Below, piece by piece: positions 31,081-42,175 of a DNA stretch of 64,000 bases (within the stretch, counting starts at the first letter, position 1; each line of letters starts with the position of its first letter). The translations under genes and the position numbers were made by a program. Source of the stretch: Adiantum capillus-veneris (taxonomy: Eukaryota; Streptophyta; Polypodiopsida; Polypodiales; Pteridaceae); contig CM043968.1 in NCBI GenBank assembly GCA_014529385.2, positions 2,670,001 through 2,734,000 on the forward strand, written 5' to 3'. The notes beneath the pieces were generated by a model. That model saw only the letters and a list, made by a program, of their open reading frames with translations, did not search any database and was not told where the DNA came from.

Positions 31081-32637
31081 CAGCTGTGTCAATTCCTTAT
31101 CATCATGAGCTAGATGACATGAAGGAACAGTATACTGCTGATGAAGATTTTGCAAGGATCTTTGAACAATTACAAGAGGGGCAACATCACGAGCACTACC
31201 TCCTCAGACATGGTTTTATGATGATGCATGGCAGACTTTGTGTCACTAGGCCACTGCAACATAAGGTCATGAAAGAGAGTCATGTCCCACCGTATGCAGG
31301 GCATTGTGACATTGATGCGACAGTTAAAGCAGTAGAGACATTCTTCTATTGGCCTACCTTGAGGAGAGATGTGGATGCCTTTGTGCGAGCATGCATAATT
31401 TGCCAAAAGGTCAAGTTTGACAGGCAAAAGGCACCAGGGTTGTTACAGCCACTGCCAATTCCGGATAAGCCATGGGAAAGCATTGCTATGGACTTTATCT
31501 TTAATCTTCCAAGAACGCCAACAGGGAATGATGGTATATGGACCATTATCTGCAGGTTCAGCAAGCAGGCCCATTTTATCCCTGTCAGGAAGAAGATAAA
31601 ATCTGATCAGATGGCACGCTTGTTCATGTACAATGTCTTTAAGTACCATGGTATGCCACAATCGATTATCAGTGATCGTGATCCTCGCATGACCAATTTG
31701 TTTTGGAGAGGATTGTTTGAGAACATGGGCACTACGCTCAAGTTCTCGTCTTTGTTTCATACCACAAACTAATGGACAGCCAGAAAAGGCTAATTCTACT
31801 ATCTTAGATCTGTTGAAATGCTATGTGTCAGATAATAAGGGCAACTGGGAACAGTATTTGCCTATGCTTGAGTATGCATACAACAATACAGCGCATTCGT
31901 CCACAGGCAAGGCACCTTTTGAGGTTGTTGAAGGCGGCAAAAAAGTTCCTCCCATTTTGCATACAAAGGACAAGATCTTTGAGGCAAATCGATATGTTGA
32001 GAACATGGATGAAATGTATAAGAAAATTAAAGTTGCCTTGGAGAAGACTCAGGCAAAACAGAAAAAGGCTGTTGATCGCCACCGTCGTGAATTGTTGTTA
32101 TCACCTGGTGACTAGGTTCTGTTAAGGTTCGAAAAGGCAAGGTTAAAGAAAATGAAGGGCAAGGAACTGCTGTTTCCTAAGCTCAGTATGCGTTACTATG
32201 GGCCTTTTCAAGTGCTTGACAAGATCAGTGATGTGGCTTACAAGCTGAAATTGCCTGATGCGTGGAAGATTCATAATGCGTTTCACGTGAGTCTTCTAAG
32301 ACCCTTCGTGGGTGAGTGCCAGAAGATAATTCCAGATGAGGATCAGCCAGAAGTTGAGGAACTTGATGAGATCCTAGTACCTGAGCAAGTTTTGGCACAT
32401 AAAGACAGAAAAGTTAAAGGCCAGGTTGCAAGACGTTATTTGGTGAAGTTCAAGAACTATCCGCCTATGGATGCAAAGTGGATGGAAGAGCATGAACTGT
32501 CAGAGTCACCAAATGTATTGCAGCTTTACCTCGAAGCCTTTGGGTTACAACCTACCTATGCCCCAACTCAATGTGTGCAAAGGAGAGGTAATGATAGAGC
32601 TAGTACATCAAATGTACATATGAATTCAGTGTAATAG
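31081..32637 (+). pseudogene. Element B integrase with chromodomain
   Basis: The zinc domain lies near 31280-31420 (AGHCDIDATVKAVETFFYWP ... CIICQKVKFD). The core has AMDFIFNLP near 31490 and SDRDPRMTNLFW near 31670. A frameshift near 31762 leads to PQTNGQPEKAN, with the catalytic Glu. YAYNNTAHSSTGKAPFE follows, then TAG at 32113, then MRYYGPFQV and HNAFHVSLLRPF. The chromodomain ARRYLVKFKNYPPMDAKWMEEHEL lies near 32425-32500. The frame ends at TAA, 32632-32634. Confidence 0.9.
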
Positions 32638-32805
32638 ATGGAAATGACAAAAGTATGAAGGTCTCATTAAGTCATTTGTATCTATGTGTTACGACCTTTC
32701 TTGCGGATACATGCGATGATAAAAGAGTGTTAATAGCACAAGATCATCAGTGGCATGTATTTATGGTATGCAATCGAGGACGTTTGCGATTTCAAGAGGG
32801 GGGTA
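32638..32805 (+). other. Element B 3' leader and polypurine tract
   Basis: Non-coding, nearly the same as 13188-13358 in element F, ending TTCAAGAGGGGGGTA. Confidence 0.75.
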
Positions 32806-34408
32806 TGTCACGGGGACGTGGCAGCTGTTAACTATGTCACGAGGACGTGGCAACGGTTAACTATGTCACGAGTACGTGGCAATTGCTAACCTTAGTTGTT
32901 GGTTTCTTTCCAATGATTTTTGTTTTATTTTTGAGACCCTCTTTTTGAAATAGCAAATGGTCGGACATTGTATAGCCAATGTGAACGGTAGTTTCACCCG
33001 TAGACAGGAAGTGGTCAGAACTAGAATTCGTATAGTAAGAGGATGTCTAGGCTCAGAGCAAGATCATATAGGTCCCCCCGTCGCACTTAGCAAGTTGGTG
33101 GATACTAGGAAGTGAACTCAATAAAGTCATAAAGTCAAGGTGTCATTACCAACAGAAAGTATCTGACAGTTGGGCCACATTGCACTTTTGGGTGCAATCC
33201 CAATGAGGATAGATGGGCAGATGACCAGTGGGAGCCCAACGGAATCATTTTCTAAAATTTAGGGAACTGCTATTTTGGGCCGTGAAATGTGTTCGCGTCA
33301 TTACCCCCAGTATAACTAGGGGAACATTTTACAACTCTGCCACGAAGTCAACTGAGCAACCAGTCGGGAGATTTTTAAGCGGCAAACCCGAAACGGGAAA
33401 ATGCTTGTAAATGCGCCAAGTGGCACATTTCTATGCACTTGCCTAATGCAAAGAAGAGGTAGCGCTGAATTTATAGCTGGGAGGCTCATTTTGAGTTTTG
33501 CTGCCACAGGTTAAGAGCTATGGAGTGCTTCCTTTCCCTCTATGTACAGTGTGGTGCCAGGAGTGATGCCCTGCACGCTACACACTGCTCTCTCTCTCCC
33601 TTACGTGCAGTTATGTGATGCCCAACAAGAGGGGCTTTCATTTGACATAATGTACAGTTGTGTGGGTTCATGCGTGATTGCCGAGGCAAGAGCCTCTTGC
33701 ACAGGTACTGGGTTAGCTAGTGGCTAATCCCCCGCAGGTACAGGTGAATTCGGAGAGGTTTCATGTGAGAAATCTCGTCCGATTCAAAGGGCAAGTAGCC
33801 CTACAAGTGCGGGAGCTCGAAGACTTGCTACAGATGCGACCGGCACGCAAAACGGAGCCCAAAATAGGGAATTACAGCCTGCTGTGTATTTTTGCAGGTT
33901 TAGGGTTTCGGCCCTAAACGGTCCCTAATACCCCCAGGAGGTTCGGGGATGCGAGGGGACCGCTGTAGAGGTGATCTGGCGCATTTTTGGGGCAGAAAAC
34001 AGAGAATTCAGCGTGCTGCTGATTCTCACCAGGTTATGCAAAGTGTCTGTATGTGTCGGTAAAGTCATCTATTACGTGGGGATACTGACTGTGAAGCGTC
34101 CTAGTACAGTTATGCTGCCAAAATCGGGCCAGAACAGGTGTTTCTCAGCCTGGATTATGTGGGGCAGCTCGTAGGAGATCACAGGTTTTACTCCCTTTGT
34201 TGAAAAATAAAGAAATACCGAAAGGGGCACCAATTTTGGGGCCTACAAGTTGTCGGCGTCTGTTCGGGGCATTCTAGCTTCCGAGCCGTGTGTGTATTCA
34301 AGTGTTAATTCCTGTCGCAGGTTCTTTTTGCAAAGTGCTTTGTGTGTGTGTCTAAAGTACAGAATTTGGGGTGAAAGCCAAAGCCTACCGCCCCATGGGC
34401 CGGTTTCA
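32806..34408 (+). repeat. Element B right LTR
   Basis: 1603 bp. It begins with three copies of a 25-30 bp unit TATGTCACGRGGACGTGGCA. The AATAAA signal lies at about 34206, followed by GAAATACCGAAAGGGGCACC. It ends GGTTTCA, then GCATC and element C gag. Confidence 0.9.
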
Positions 34409-35400
34409 GCATCCATATGCCCAAAATGCAGATATGAGACGTAAAACAGGTGATGTGAGTGCTGGAATGAACAATCATGGAGCACCACTGTTACAGGCAC
34501 CTGTTTATGACAACGTGGCTCCTTTGAGTCAACCTAAGGATTACAAGGAAGGTGGGCAAGAAGTGAAGTTTGAAACTTTCAGAAGAACTGAGGATCAATT
34601 GAAGGCTTTGACCTTCATAGAACAGTTCGATGCAGCTTATGCTGGAGGAAACTTCACAGAGTCTTCGAAGATACGCAAGGTTGCCACTTTCTTGAAAGGG
34701 AATGCGCTTCAATGGTGGACCGCATTGTTGAACCAAGGTCAAGCCCCAACAACATGGGTCCAATTCAAACAGCCTTTTGCGCTTGCATGGTTGACAAACA
34801 CTTTTGAAGTGGATGTGATGACAGAATGGCACGAGTTGAATGCTAAACAGTGTGCGAATCTGGAAGAGTACAATAAACAGTTTTGGGCCGCACTGTTGCC
34901 AATCACCTCTTACAGGTTTGTGCCATTGTCAGAACAGATTGAGAAGTACTGTTGCGGATTGCCCAAGAAAATCAAGGACTACTACACAAAGACTACTGTC
35001 ATGAATATGTTTCACTTGATAGAGAATGCAAGAGTGGCCAACAATTTGTCGAAGGGAGATTCCGATGGATTTAATAGCCACAAGAAAGGGTCCCAGGGTA
35101 AACAGTTTTCAGCCAAGGGCAATGTTGCAGCAAAGTCTTCTATGCCTCCCACAAAGAAACCCTCCAATGAAGAAGCTGGCACGTCCAAGAAGCAGTCTAA
35201 ACCTTCTTCGGGACGAGGACAAGGCTAAAAAAGGCAAACCTTTGAAGAAAGGAAAGCTCTTAGAGAGGCCAAGAAAGGCTACATTTGTGAAGAGGAAGGA
35301 CATTTTGCAAATGAATGCCCACAGAAGAAGTCACAGGATAAAGATGACAAGTCAGACCATAAAGGGAAGAAGCCAAAGCGAAGTGCAGGACTTGTTCCCG
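34409..35400 (+). pseudogene. Element C gag, N-terminally truncated
   Basis: Open to 35228 with YKEGGQEVKFETF, FLKGNALQWWTALLNQGQAP and EQIEKYCCGLPKKIKDYY, all matching element B gag. A frameshift near 35225 leads to a knuckle YICEEEGHFANECP (about 35281-35325) in which the first Cys is Tyr. The Met used by the open frame (34371) lies in B's LTR and is not the true start. Confidence 0.85.
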
Positions 35401-36605
35401 ATTTGGTAGGAGACCAGCAAAACATAGATGCCACGGAACTGTGCAAAGCTTGGGGCAAAGTTAGAGACCAGAAAGTTTTCTTTGATCCAGGAGTCCGTGC
35501 AAATTTCATATCACCAGAATTGGCATCAAAGTTGGGCATTCGTGCAGAGGAGATGGGTATGACAGTGGAAGCAGGTTTGGCATGCCCAGGTCATTCAGAG
35601 CCAGTTACTCCCATTTTGAGGAAGCTTTGTCTGCACATTCAAAGCTATGTGGATGCAGAAGAATTTCATATTATGTCACTTGAGGGCTATGATGTGTTAC
35701 TTGGTATCCCATGGTGTTACAGGTTGCACGCTATGGGGGATACTTACAACAAAAAGATTACCCTTGTACATAGAGGAAAGACTCATGTCCTTGATGTAAA
35801 GCTTAAAGGCGAGTCTGTTCCAGTTGTTTCTGCTTCTGCTATTTCATTTGTAATAAAGAATCATCTTTCTGCGTACTTGATCTTTGCAAAAGAAGTACCT
35901 GAAGTTGTATCTAATTTGTCTACCTTAGATAAAGACAGGTCAACTTTTTTGAGTGGTTTCAGTGATTGTTTTTCGGACTCTTTGCCGAGGGAGTTACCTC
36001 CTGAGGATCATACCATAGATCTTGTGCCAGGTTCTAGTTCACCGAATAGACCACCATACAGGGTTAGTGCAGCCCAGCAGAAAGAGATTATGAGTCAGGT
36101 CAACGAGCTTTTAGAGAAGGGGTTGATTCAGCCTAGTTCATCCCCTTTTTGTTCGCATGTACTCTTAGTGCAGAAGAAGGATGGTTCATGGCGCATGTGC
36201 ATTGACTATCGTGCCTTATATAAGAATACCAACAAGAACAGGTTCTCATACCGAGGATAGATGACATTCTTGATCGGCTTGAGGGAGCGTCATTGTTTAC
36301 AAGGATAGACCTAAAGAGTGGTTACCATCAGATACGCATTAGACCGGAAGATGTCCATAAGATTGCGTTCAGAACAACATTTGGTCTTTATGAGTTTCTT
36401 GTCATGCCATTTGGTCTCACAAATGCTCTTGCCACATTTAATAGAATGATGGACAGAATTTTTAGACCACATAGAAACTTCGTGGGTACCTTCTTTGATG
36501 ACATGATTGTCTACTCAAAGTCCGAAGAGGAGCATAGGGATCACTTGACCGCAGTTTTCAATGAGTTACGTAAGAACAGGCTACTCATTAATACTAAGAA
36601 CACAA
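35401..36605 (+). pseudogene. Element C protease and partial reverse transcriptase
   Basis: Open 35403-36260: protease VFFDPGVRANFISPELASKLG (DPG instead of DTG) and YDVLLGIPWCY, then RPPYRVSAAQQKEIM and VLLVQKKDGSWRMCIDYRAL. A short disruption near 36245-36290 precedes TRIDLKSGYHQIRIRPEDV, VMPFGLTNALATFNRMMD and the catalytic FFDD (36492-36503). The frame breaks at LLINTKN, about 36597, where sequence jumps to integrase. The RT connection, RNase H and integrase zinc domain are missing. Confidence 0.88.
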
Positions 36606-37563
36606 CACATGGTCAAGATATTTATGAGCAATATCTTTAAATACCACGGGATGCCTCAGTCAATTGTCAGTGACAGGGATCCACGTATGACGAGTCTGTT
36701 CTGGAAGGCATTGTTTGAGAACATGGGCACTACGCTAAAGTTCTCTTCTTCGTTTCATCCGCAAACTAATGGACAGTCAAAAGAGGCAAATTCTATTGTC
36801 CTGGACCTACTCAAATGTTATGTGTCAGAGCACAAGGCAACTTGGGAACACCATCTTCCATTGGTTGAATATGCTTACAATAACATTGTGCATACGTCAA
36901 CAGGTAAGGCACCATTTGAGATAGTGGAAGGAGGGAAGAAAGTCCCGCCCATTTTGCAGACTAAGGACAAGATTTTTTGAGGCCGACAAGTATGTGCAAG
37001 ATGTGGATGAAACATACAGGAAGATAAAGATTGCTCTTGAGAAGAATTAGTCTAAGCAAAAGAAAGCTGCTGATCGTCACTGTCGTGAGCTTGTATTTTC
37101 ACTTGGTGATTGGGTGCTTTTGCGCTTTGAAAAGGCTAGGTTAAGGAAAAGGAAAGGCAAGGAACGCTTGTTTCCTAAGCTCAGTATGCGATATTATGGT
37201 CCTTTTCAAATTTCAAAAAAGATCAGCGATGTAGCTTACAGGTTAAAGCTACCAGAAGGCTGGAAAATACATAATGCTTTTCATGTCAGCCTTCTAAGAC
37301 CCTTTGTTGGTAATGTGCCAGAGAATATGCTTAATGAGGAACAACCCGAAGTGGAAGAATTGGATGAGATCCTTGTTCCTGAACAGATATTGGCACATAA
37401 AGAAAGAAAGGTTAGAGGAAAGGTTGCAAGACGCTATTTGGTGAAGTTCAAGAACTATCCATCATTGGATGCCAAATGGATGGAAGAGTCTGAATTGGTT
37501 GATTCACCTCAGCTATTGCAATTGTATCTTGAAGCCTTTCAGATGGAACCCACAGTGACTTGA
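36606..37563 (+). pseudogene. Element C integrase core and chromodomain
   Basis: It starts inside the core at MVKIFMSNIFKYHGMPQS, then SDRDPRMTSLFW, PQTNGQSKEAN and STGKAPFEIVEGG. An extra T near 36975 shifts the frame and TAG occurs at 37048. From 37114 it reads LLRFEKARLRKRKGK, MRYYGPF, HNAFHVSLLRPF, then chromodomain ARRYLVKFKNYPSLDAKWMEESEL, ending TGA at 37561. The codon before ILAHK is CAG (Gln), where elements A and D have TAG. Confidence 0.88.
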
Positions 37564-37781
37564 TGTAGCAGAAGTTTGTGCTTGAGAGTACACTAGAAGA
37601 CTTCTATGCTTGATATATGTGTCGTAGCCAGGTTGGTGGAATTGTTTAATCGTCCAACGCTACATTTCCGAAAGCATGTATATCTTGGATTCCCATCATA
37701 GAATATGTGTGATATCAAGAGATACCGCATGTATTATTGGCATGCAAGCGAGGTCGCTTGCAGTATTTCAAGGGTGGGGTG
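37564..37781 (+). other. Element C 3' leader and polypurine tract
   Basis: Non-coding, ending TTTCAAGGGTGGGGTG directly before TGTCAC. Confidence 0.7.
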
Positions 37782-38335
37782 TGTCACCAGGAGGTGTATT
37801 TTTCCTGTTGCCTTCGATAAATAAGTACTAGATATTTTTATTTATTTTTATTTTTACTTGTTTTGCCCGGAACCCTTGAAAAGGTGCAAGTGGACATTGC
37901 ATGGCCAATGTGAAACGACTGCGGCCGAACAAGTTTCTTGCATCGGGAGTCTAGGTCGGTCGGTCTGGGACTGGTTGGGCTAGTTAGCACTAAATTCTAA
38001 TGAGTATGGAAGCCTGTGTGCGCCAAATGAAGTCTGGGCCACTCGTAAAGTCACTTATAACTTTATTAGTCAGTGGGAACTAGAGAATTAACTCAAAGGG
38101 GCAAACTGGACACTTAGCAAGAGGAGAGCTACTTGCAAGACACCTTAGCAAGAAGAGGCGCCCAAGAGAAAGAGGGGGCTGATTTTTTACTCATAAGGGA
38201 CCTACAGTGTGTGTGTGAGTAGTGGGTGCAAGTCTACAGCTTTAATGGAAAGCTTGCCTTCTCCTCTATCTCATGTAGCGCGATGATTTGCTCTCGTGCA
38301 TCTCTCTCTCCCCTTTGGCACATATGGTAATGCCC
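37782..38335 (+). repeat. Element C 3' LTR, 5' portion
   Basis: It begins TGTCACCAGGAGG. The last part (tctctctcccctttggcac...atgccc) aligns with 33590-33622 of the B LTR. It is interrupted at 38335 by the terminus of element D; the remainder was not found in the window. Confidence 0.8.
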
Positions 38336-39811
38336 TGAAACCGGCCTGTTCAATCCAAAAAGGGCGGTAGACTTTACTTCAAACCTTGATTTAGCTTTCA
38401 CCCATTATTAGTCGTCTATTATACCTGCGCTATAGTGACACAAGAGAGGGGAATGGGATACAGATGCTAGAATGCACCTGTATGAGAAGACCGACACCAG
38501 ATTGGCCCCTAACTTAGGCGCCCCTTTCGGTATTTCTTTATTGTTCAAAAGAGGGAATAAACGCTGTGGTTCCCTACAAGCTGCCCCGCACAAACTCGGC
38601 TGAATTTCCACTGTTCCAGCCCAATTTCGGCAGCATAACTGTACTAGAACCCTTCGCGGTCAGTATTCCCACGCATTAAATGACTTTCCCGACGCATACG
38701 GGCACTTTGCAAAACCTGGCGAGAATCTGCAGCACGCTGAATTCTCTGTTTTCAGCCCTGAAAATGCGCCAGATCACCTATACAGCGGTCCCCTTGCGTC
38801 CCCGAACCTCCTGGGGGTATTAGGGTCCGTTTAGGGCCAAAACCCTAAACCTGCAAAAATACACAGCAGGCTGTAATTTACTGTTTCGGGCTCCGTTTCG
38901 CATGCCGGTCGCATCCTTAGCAAGTCCTCGAGCTCCCGCACCTGTAGGGCTACTTGCCCTTTGAATCGGACGAGATTTCTGGCATGAAACCTCTCCGAAT
39001 TCACCTGTACCTGCGGGGGGATTAGCCGCTAGCTAATCCAGTACTTGTGCAAGAGGCTCTTGCCTCAGCAATCGCGCATGAACCCACACAACTGTACATT
39101 GGTCAAATGAAGAGCCCACTAGAGGGGCATAACATACTGCCAAAGGGGAGAGAGAGGGCAGTGCGTAGCGTGCAGGGCATCACTCCTGGCACTGCACTGT
39201 GCATAAGAGGGAAAGCAAGCACTCCATAGCTCTTAACCTGTGACAAAATCTGAAAATGAGGCTCTCCCCCTCCTAAATTCAGCGCCACTTCTTGTTGCAT
39301 GAGGCAAGTGCACCAGAATGTGCCACTTGGCACATTTACAAGCATTTTCCCGTTTCGGGGTTGCCGCCTAAAAATCTCCCAACCGGTTGCCCAATTGACT
39401 TCACGGCAGAGTAAGAAAATGTTCCCCTTGTCATTCCGGAGGTAATGACGTCAACACATTTTTAGGTCCCAAAATAGCAGTTCCCTAAATTTTAGGAGAT
39501 GCTGCCATTGTATCTTTCTAGGTCATCCGACCCTCTTTGTACACTGCGGCCACATCCAGAACTGAAATGTAGCCTCTATAGCAAAGGATTCCACTTTGAC
39601 TAGTCAATGACCCCACTTGGCTAACCATAGTCCTTGTCCAACCTTAGTGCTCTCTTGCCCTCAGGCCTGGACTCCCTCTGGACAGTTGCACACTAGCTAT
39701 GCAATGCAGGGCAGTTAGATTTCCCGAGGGGTGTTTCCAAAAAGTGAAAGTAACTAGATAATAAGAAAGAAATCAACAAAAAGGATAGATAGTAGTCACA
39801 CGTTGGTGACA
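38336..39811 (-). repeat. Element D 3' LTR
   Basis: 1476 bp, reading TGAAACCGGCC...GGTGACA on the plus strand, the inverse of the B/F LTR type. It shares the CGAAAGGGGCGCC block (about 38518-38545), the CCCTAATACCCCCAGGAGGTTCGGGG segment of B's LTR (38805-38830) and the gcaagagcctcttgc block. The polypurine tract in element sense follows at 39812-39829 (TTTCAAGAGGGGGGTA). Confidence 0.9.
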
Positions 39812-39829
39812 TACCCCCCTCTTGAAATC

Positions 39830-40430
39830 TCAAACGTCCTCGTTTGCATCTATGTCGTACATGCTCCTAGTCAAACACTGATGTATTCAACACCTGTCGA
39901 CACATGTACGACACATACATGCTCATTGTCAACCCTGGTGTATTCAACACCTCGTCGACACATGTATTGCCTACGTGTGAACCCTGTCCCAATGACATAG
40001 TGGTGGCTTCGCACTCTGCCATTGCTTTGAGTCACTAACTTTCCAATGACAAAATGGTAGCTGCACATTTTGCCACTGTCTTATAGTACACGTTGGATCC
40101 CGTAACACTTTCGAGCATACCCAAACCGACAGTTTAAGAATGCAGTTACACATGTACTCTTGAATAGAAGCAATCACTGTATCCTTGACAAACTGACAAG
40201 AAATACTCACTTCTATAGCACTAACCAAACTTTTGGACATTCCATAAGAGCAATTGCCAAACTGACAATCTGTACAGCTCTAACATTCATGTAACAGGTA
40301 TTTCATTTGAGCTCACTTTAAATACCTTGTACATCATTTGTTTCAGAAGCCATTGTCACACTGACAATCCATTTAGCTTTGAAACTCAAGGGGTCAAGGT
40401 AGGTTGCAAATCGAAGGCTTCCAGGTAAAG
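39830..40430 (-). other. Element D 3' untranslated region
   Basis: No coding frame is supported. Includes a local direct repeat of TGTATTCAACACCT...GTCGACACATGTA near 39881-39965. Confidence 0.6.
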
Positions 40431-41418
40431 TGATAACACAGTTGGTGACTCTGCAAGTTCACTTTCTTCCATCCACTTAGCATCCATTGGTGGATAGTTT
40501 CTGAACTTTACCAAGTAACGCCTAGCAACCTTGCCTTTCACTTTCCTTTCTTTGTGTGCCAAAATCTATTCAGGGACCAAGATCTCGTCAAGTTCCTCGA
40601 CTTCCGGCTGATCTTCAGCTGGCATATCTTCTGGCACATCACCCACATAGGGTCTGAGAAGACTCACATGAAACGCATTGTGAATCTTCCAATTGTCAGG
40701 CAATTTCAGTCTATATGCAACATCACTGATTATGTTGCATACTTGAAAAGGCCCATAGTAACGCATGGTGAGCTTTGGAAACAGTCTTTCCTTGCCCTTC
40801 ATCTTCTTTAACCTTGCCTTTTCAAAGCGTAAAAGCACCCAATCACCAAGTGAATATACCACTTCACGACGGTGACGATCAGCTGCTTTCTTTTGCTTTG
40901 CCTGAGTCTTTTCCAAGGCCACTTTGACCTTCTTGTACATTTCATCCATGTCCTGAACATACTTATCTGCTTCAAATATCTTGTCCTTTGTATGCAGTAT
41001 GGGAGGAACTTTCTTGCCACCTTCAACTATCTCAAAAGGTGCCTTGCCAGTTGATGAATGCACTGTATTATTGTATGCATACTCCACCAATGGCAAATAC
41101 TGCTCCCACTTTCCTTTATGCTCTGACACATAACACTTCAGCAGATCTAGGACAGTAGAATTTGCCTCTTCTGACTGCCCATCTGTTTGAGGATGAAATG
41201 ACGAAGAGAATTTGAGCGTTGTGCCCATATTCTCAAACAAGCCTCTCCAGAACAAACTTGTCATGCGTGGATCACGGTCGCTAACAATCGACTGTGGCAT
41301 GCCATGATACTTGAAAATATTGCTCATAAACAAGCGTGCCATCTGATATGGCTTTATCTTCTTCCTGACAGGAATAAAATGAGCCTGTTTGCTGAATCTG
41401 CAAATAATGGTCCAAATC
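40431..41418 (-). pseudogene. Element D integrase core and chromodomain
   Basis: The open frame 40566-41342 (258 codons) reads MARLFMSNIFKYHGMPQS, SDRDPRMTSLFW, PQTDGQSEEANS with the catalytic Glu, YAYNNTVHSSTGKAPFE, LLRFEKARLKK, MRYYGPFQV and HNAFHVSLLRPY. TAG at about 40568 then separates VPE from ILAHKERKVKGK and the chromodomain (ARRYLVKFRNYPPMDAKWMEESEL). Upstream, IICRFSKQAHFIPVRKK continues to the break at 41418. This is the best-preserved integrase core in the window. Confidence 0.9.
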
Positions 41419-42175
41419 GGCTAAGCAAGGCTCAGGAGTCTTACTCACGACAGGCTAAGAAGCATCATCAGGATGTTTCTATCAAGGAAGGGGTTGGGTG
41501 TATCTAAGAATCATGAAGCAAGTTGGAAAGAAGTGTCCAAAGATTGGGTGTATTTAAGAATCATGAAGCAAGTTGGAAAGAAGTGTCCAAAGTTGCCTTT
41601 CAGAATGTACGGTCCATTTTCTGTCATTAAAAAGATAAATGAGGTTTCTATCATAGTTACCCGGAACGGGAAATCGGAACGGGGAACGGGGAACTGCAAC
41701 ATGCATGAAATGTCATTCCTTGTTTCGGATACTCACTTTTGAAACACGGAATGAGGATCCGGAATGGGAAATTAGGGTGGGAACGGGGAACGGGGACCTA
41801 AAAATGGCCATTCCCTGTAACTATGGTTTCTATGAAATTGCAATTGCCTAACTCATGGTCAATGCACAACGTTTTCCATGTTTCTTGGTTGAAAGTATTT
41901 CAGGGAACACCTCCGAAGGACATTTCCAAAGAAGAAGAAGAGTCGGGGATCATCGATGAAGCAGAAGTCATGGAGCCAAAGCAAGTGTTGTTGCATCGGT
42001 TTCGCCATGGCTCAAAGAAGCAAGTCAAACAGTACATTTTGAAGTTCAAGGATCGAGGAACCCACGAAGCAGGGTGGGTCGATGAAGAGTTTTTCAAAGA
42101 TTACCCAGAGTTGTTGGCAGACTACAAGGAAGCCATGCATCTCGGTGTCAGTACCTCACTTTAAAAAGGAGGGGA
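41419..42175 (+). pseudogene. G-family integrase C-terminus and chromodomain (copy G1)
   Basis: It begins LSKAQESYSRQAKKHHQDV near 41421, the usual integrase C-terminal helix. A 50-bp tandem duplication (41494-41593) shifts the frame within WVYLRIMKQVGKKCPK. FRMYGPFSVIKKINEVS is then interrupted by a 174-bp MITE (41652-41825). It resumes MKLQLPNSWSMHNVFHVSWLKVF and a chromodomain (VKQYILKFKDRGTHEAGWVDEEF) ending at TAA 42162, followed by the AAAAAGGAGGGGA polypurine tract. The 5' part of this copy is lost at the D junction. Confidence 0.85.
41652..41825. mobile_element. hAT-like MITE, 174 bp
   Basis: Perfect 9-bp terminal inverted repeats CATAGTTAC...GTAACTATG, flanked by a perfect 8-bp duplication GTTTCTAT (41644-41651 and 41826-41833). 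The 8-bp duplication with T at position 2 and A at position 7 is typical of hAT transposition. The interior is rich in GGAACGGGGAAC repeats and has no ORF. It sits within the G1 integrase coding sequence. Confidence 0.88.

Larger units (their letters stand above)
22917..34408 (+). mobile_element. Element B: chromovirus with 5'-truncated left LTR, interrupted by E
   Basis: The left LTR remnant is 22917-23028, the right LTR is 32806-34408, and the internal region is split by element E at 23397-27739. The order is gag, protease, RT, RNase H, integrase, chromodomain, polypurine tract. All domains are present but broken by about six frameshifts or stops. Right flank GCATC opens directly into element C gag, which suggests B inserted in C. 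The left flank is LINE sequence, so C's gag start and most of B's left LTR were lost. Confidence 0.85.
34409..38335 (+). mobile_element. Element C: chromovirus missing 5' LTR, RNase H and integrase start
   Basis: A related but distinct subfamily: its 3' LTR starts TGTCACCAGGAGG, unlike B. Gag starts mid-domain at the B boundary. A deletion at about 36600 joins RT directly to the integrase core. The 3' LTR is cut at 38335 by element D, with TGCCC as the likely duplicated target. Confidence 0.85.
38336..41418 (-). mobile_element. Element D: 3' end of a minus-strand chromovirus
   Basis: It has a 3' LTR (38336-39811), polypurine tract, chromodomain and integrase; the rest is lost at 41418, where G-family sequence begins. 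TGCCC (38331-38335) is the probable left target copy. Confidence 0.88.
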
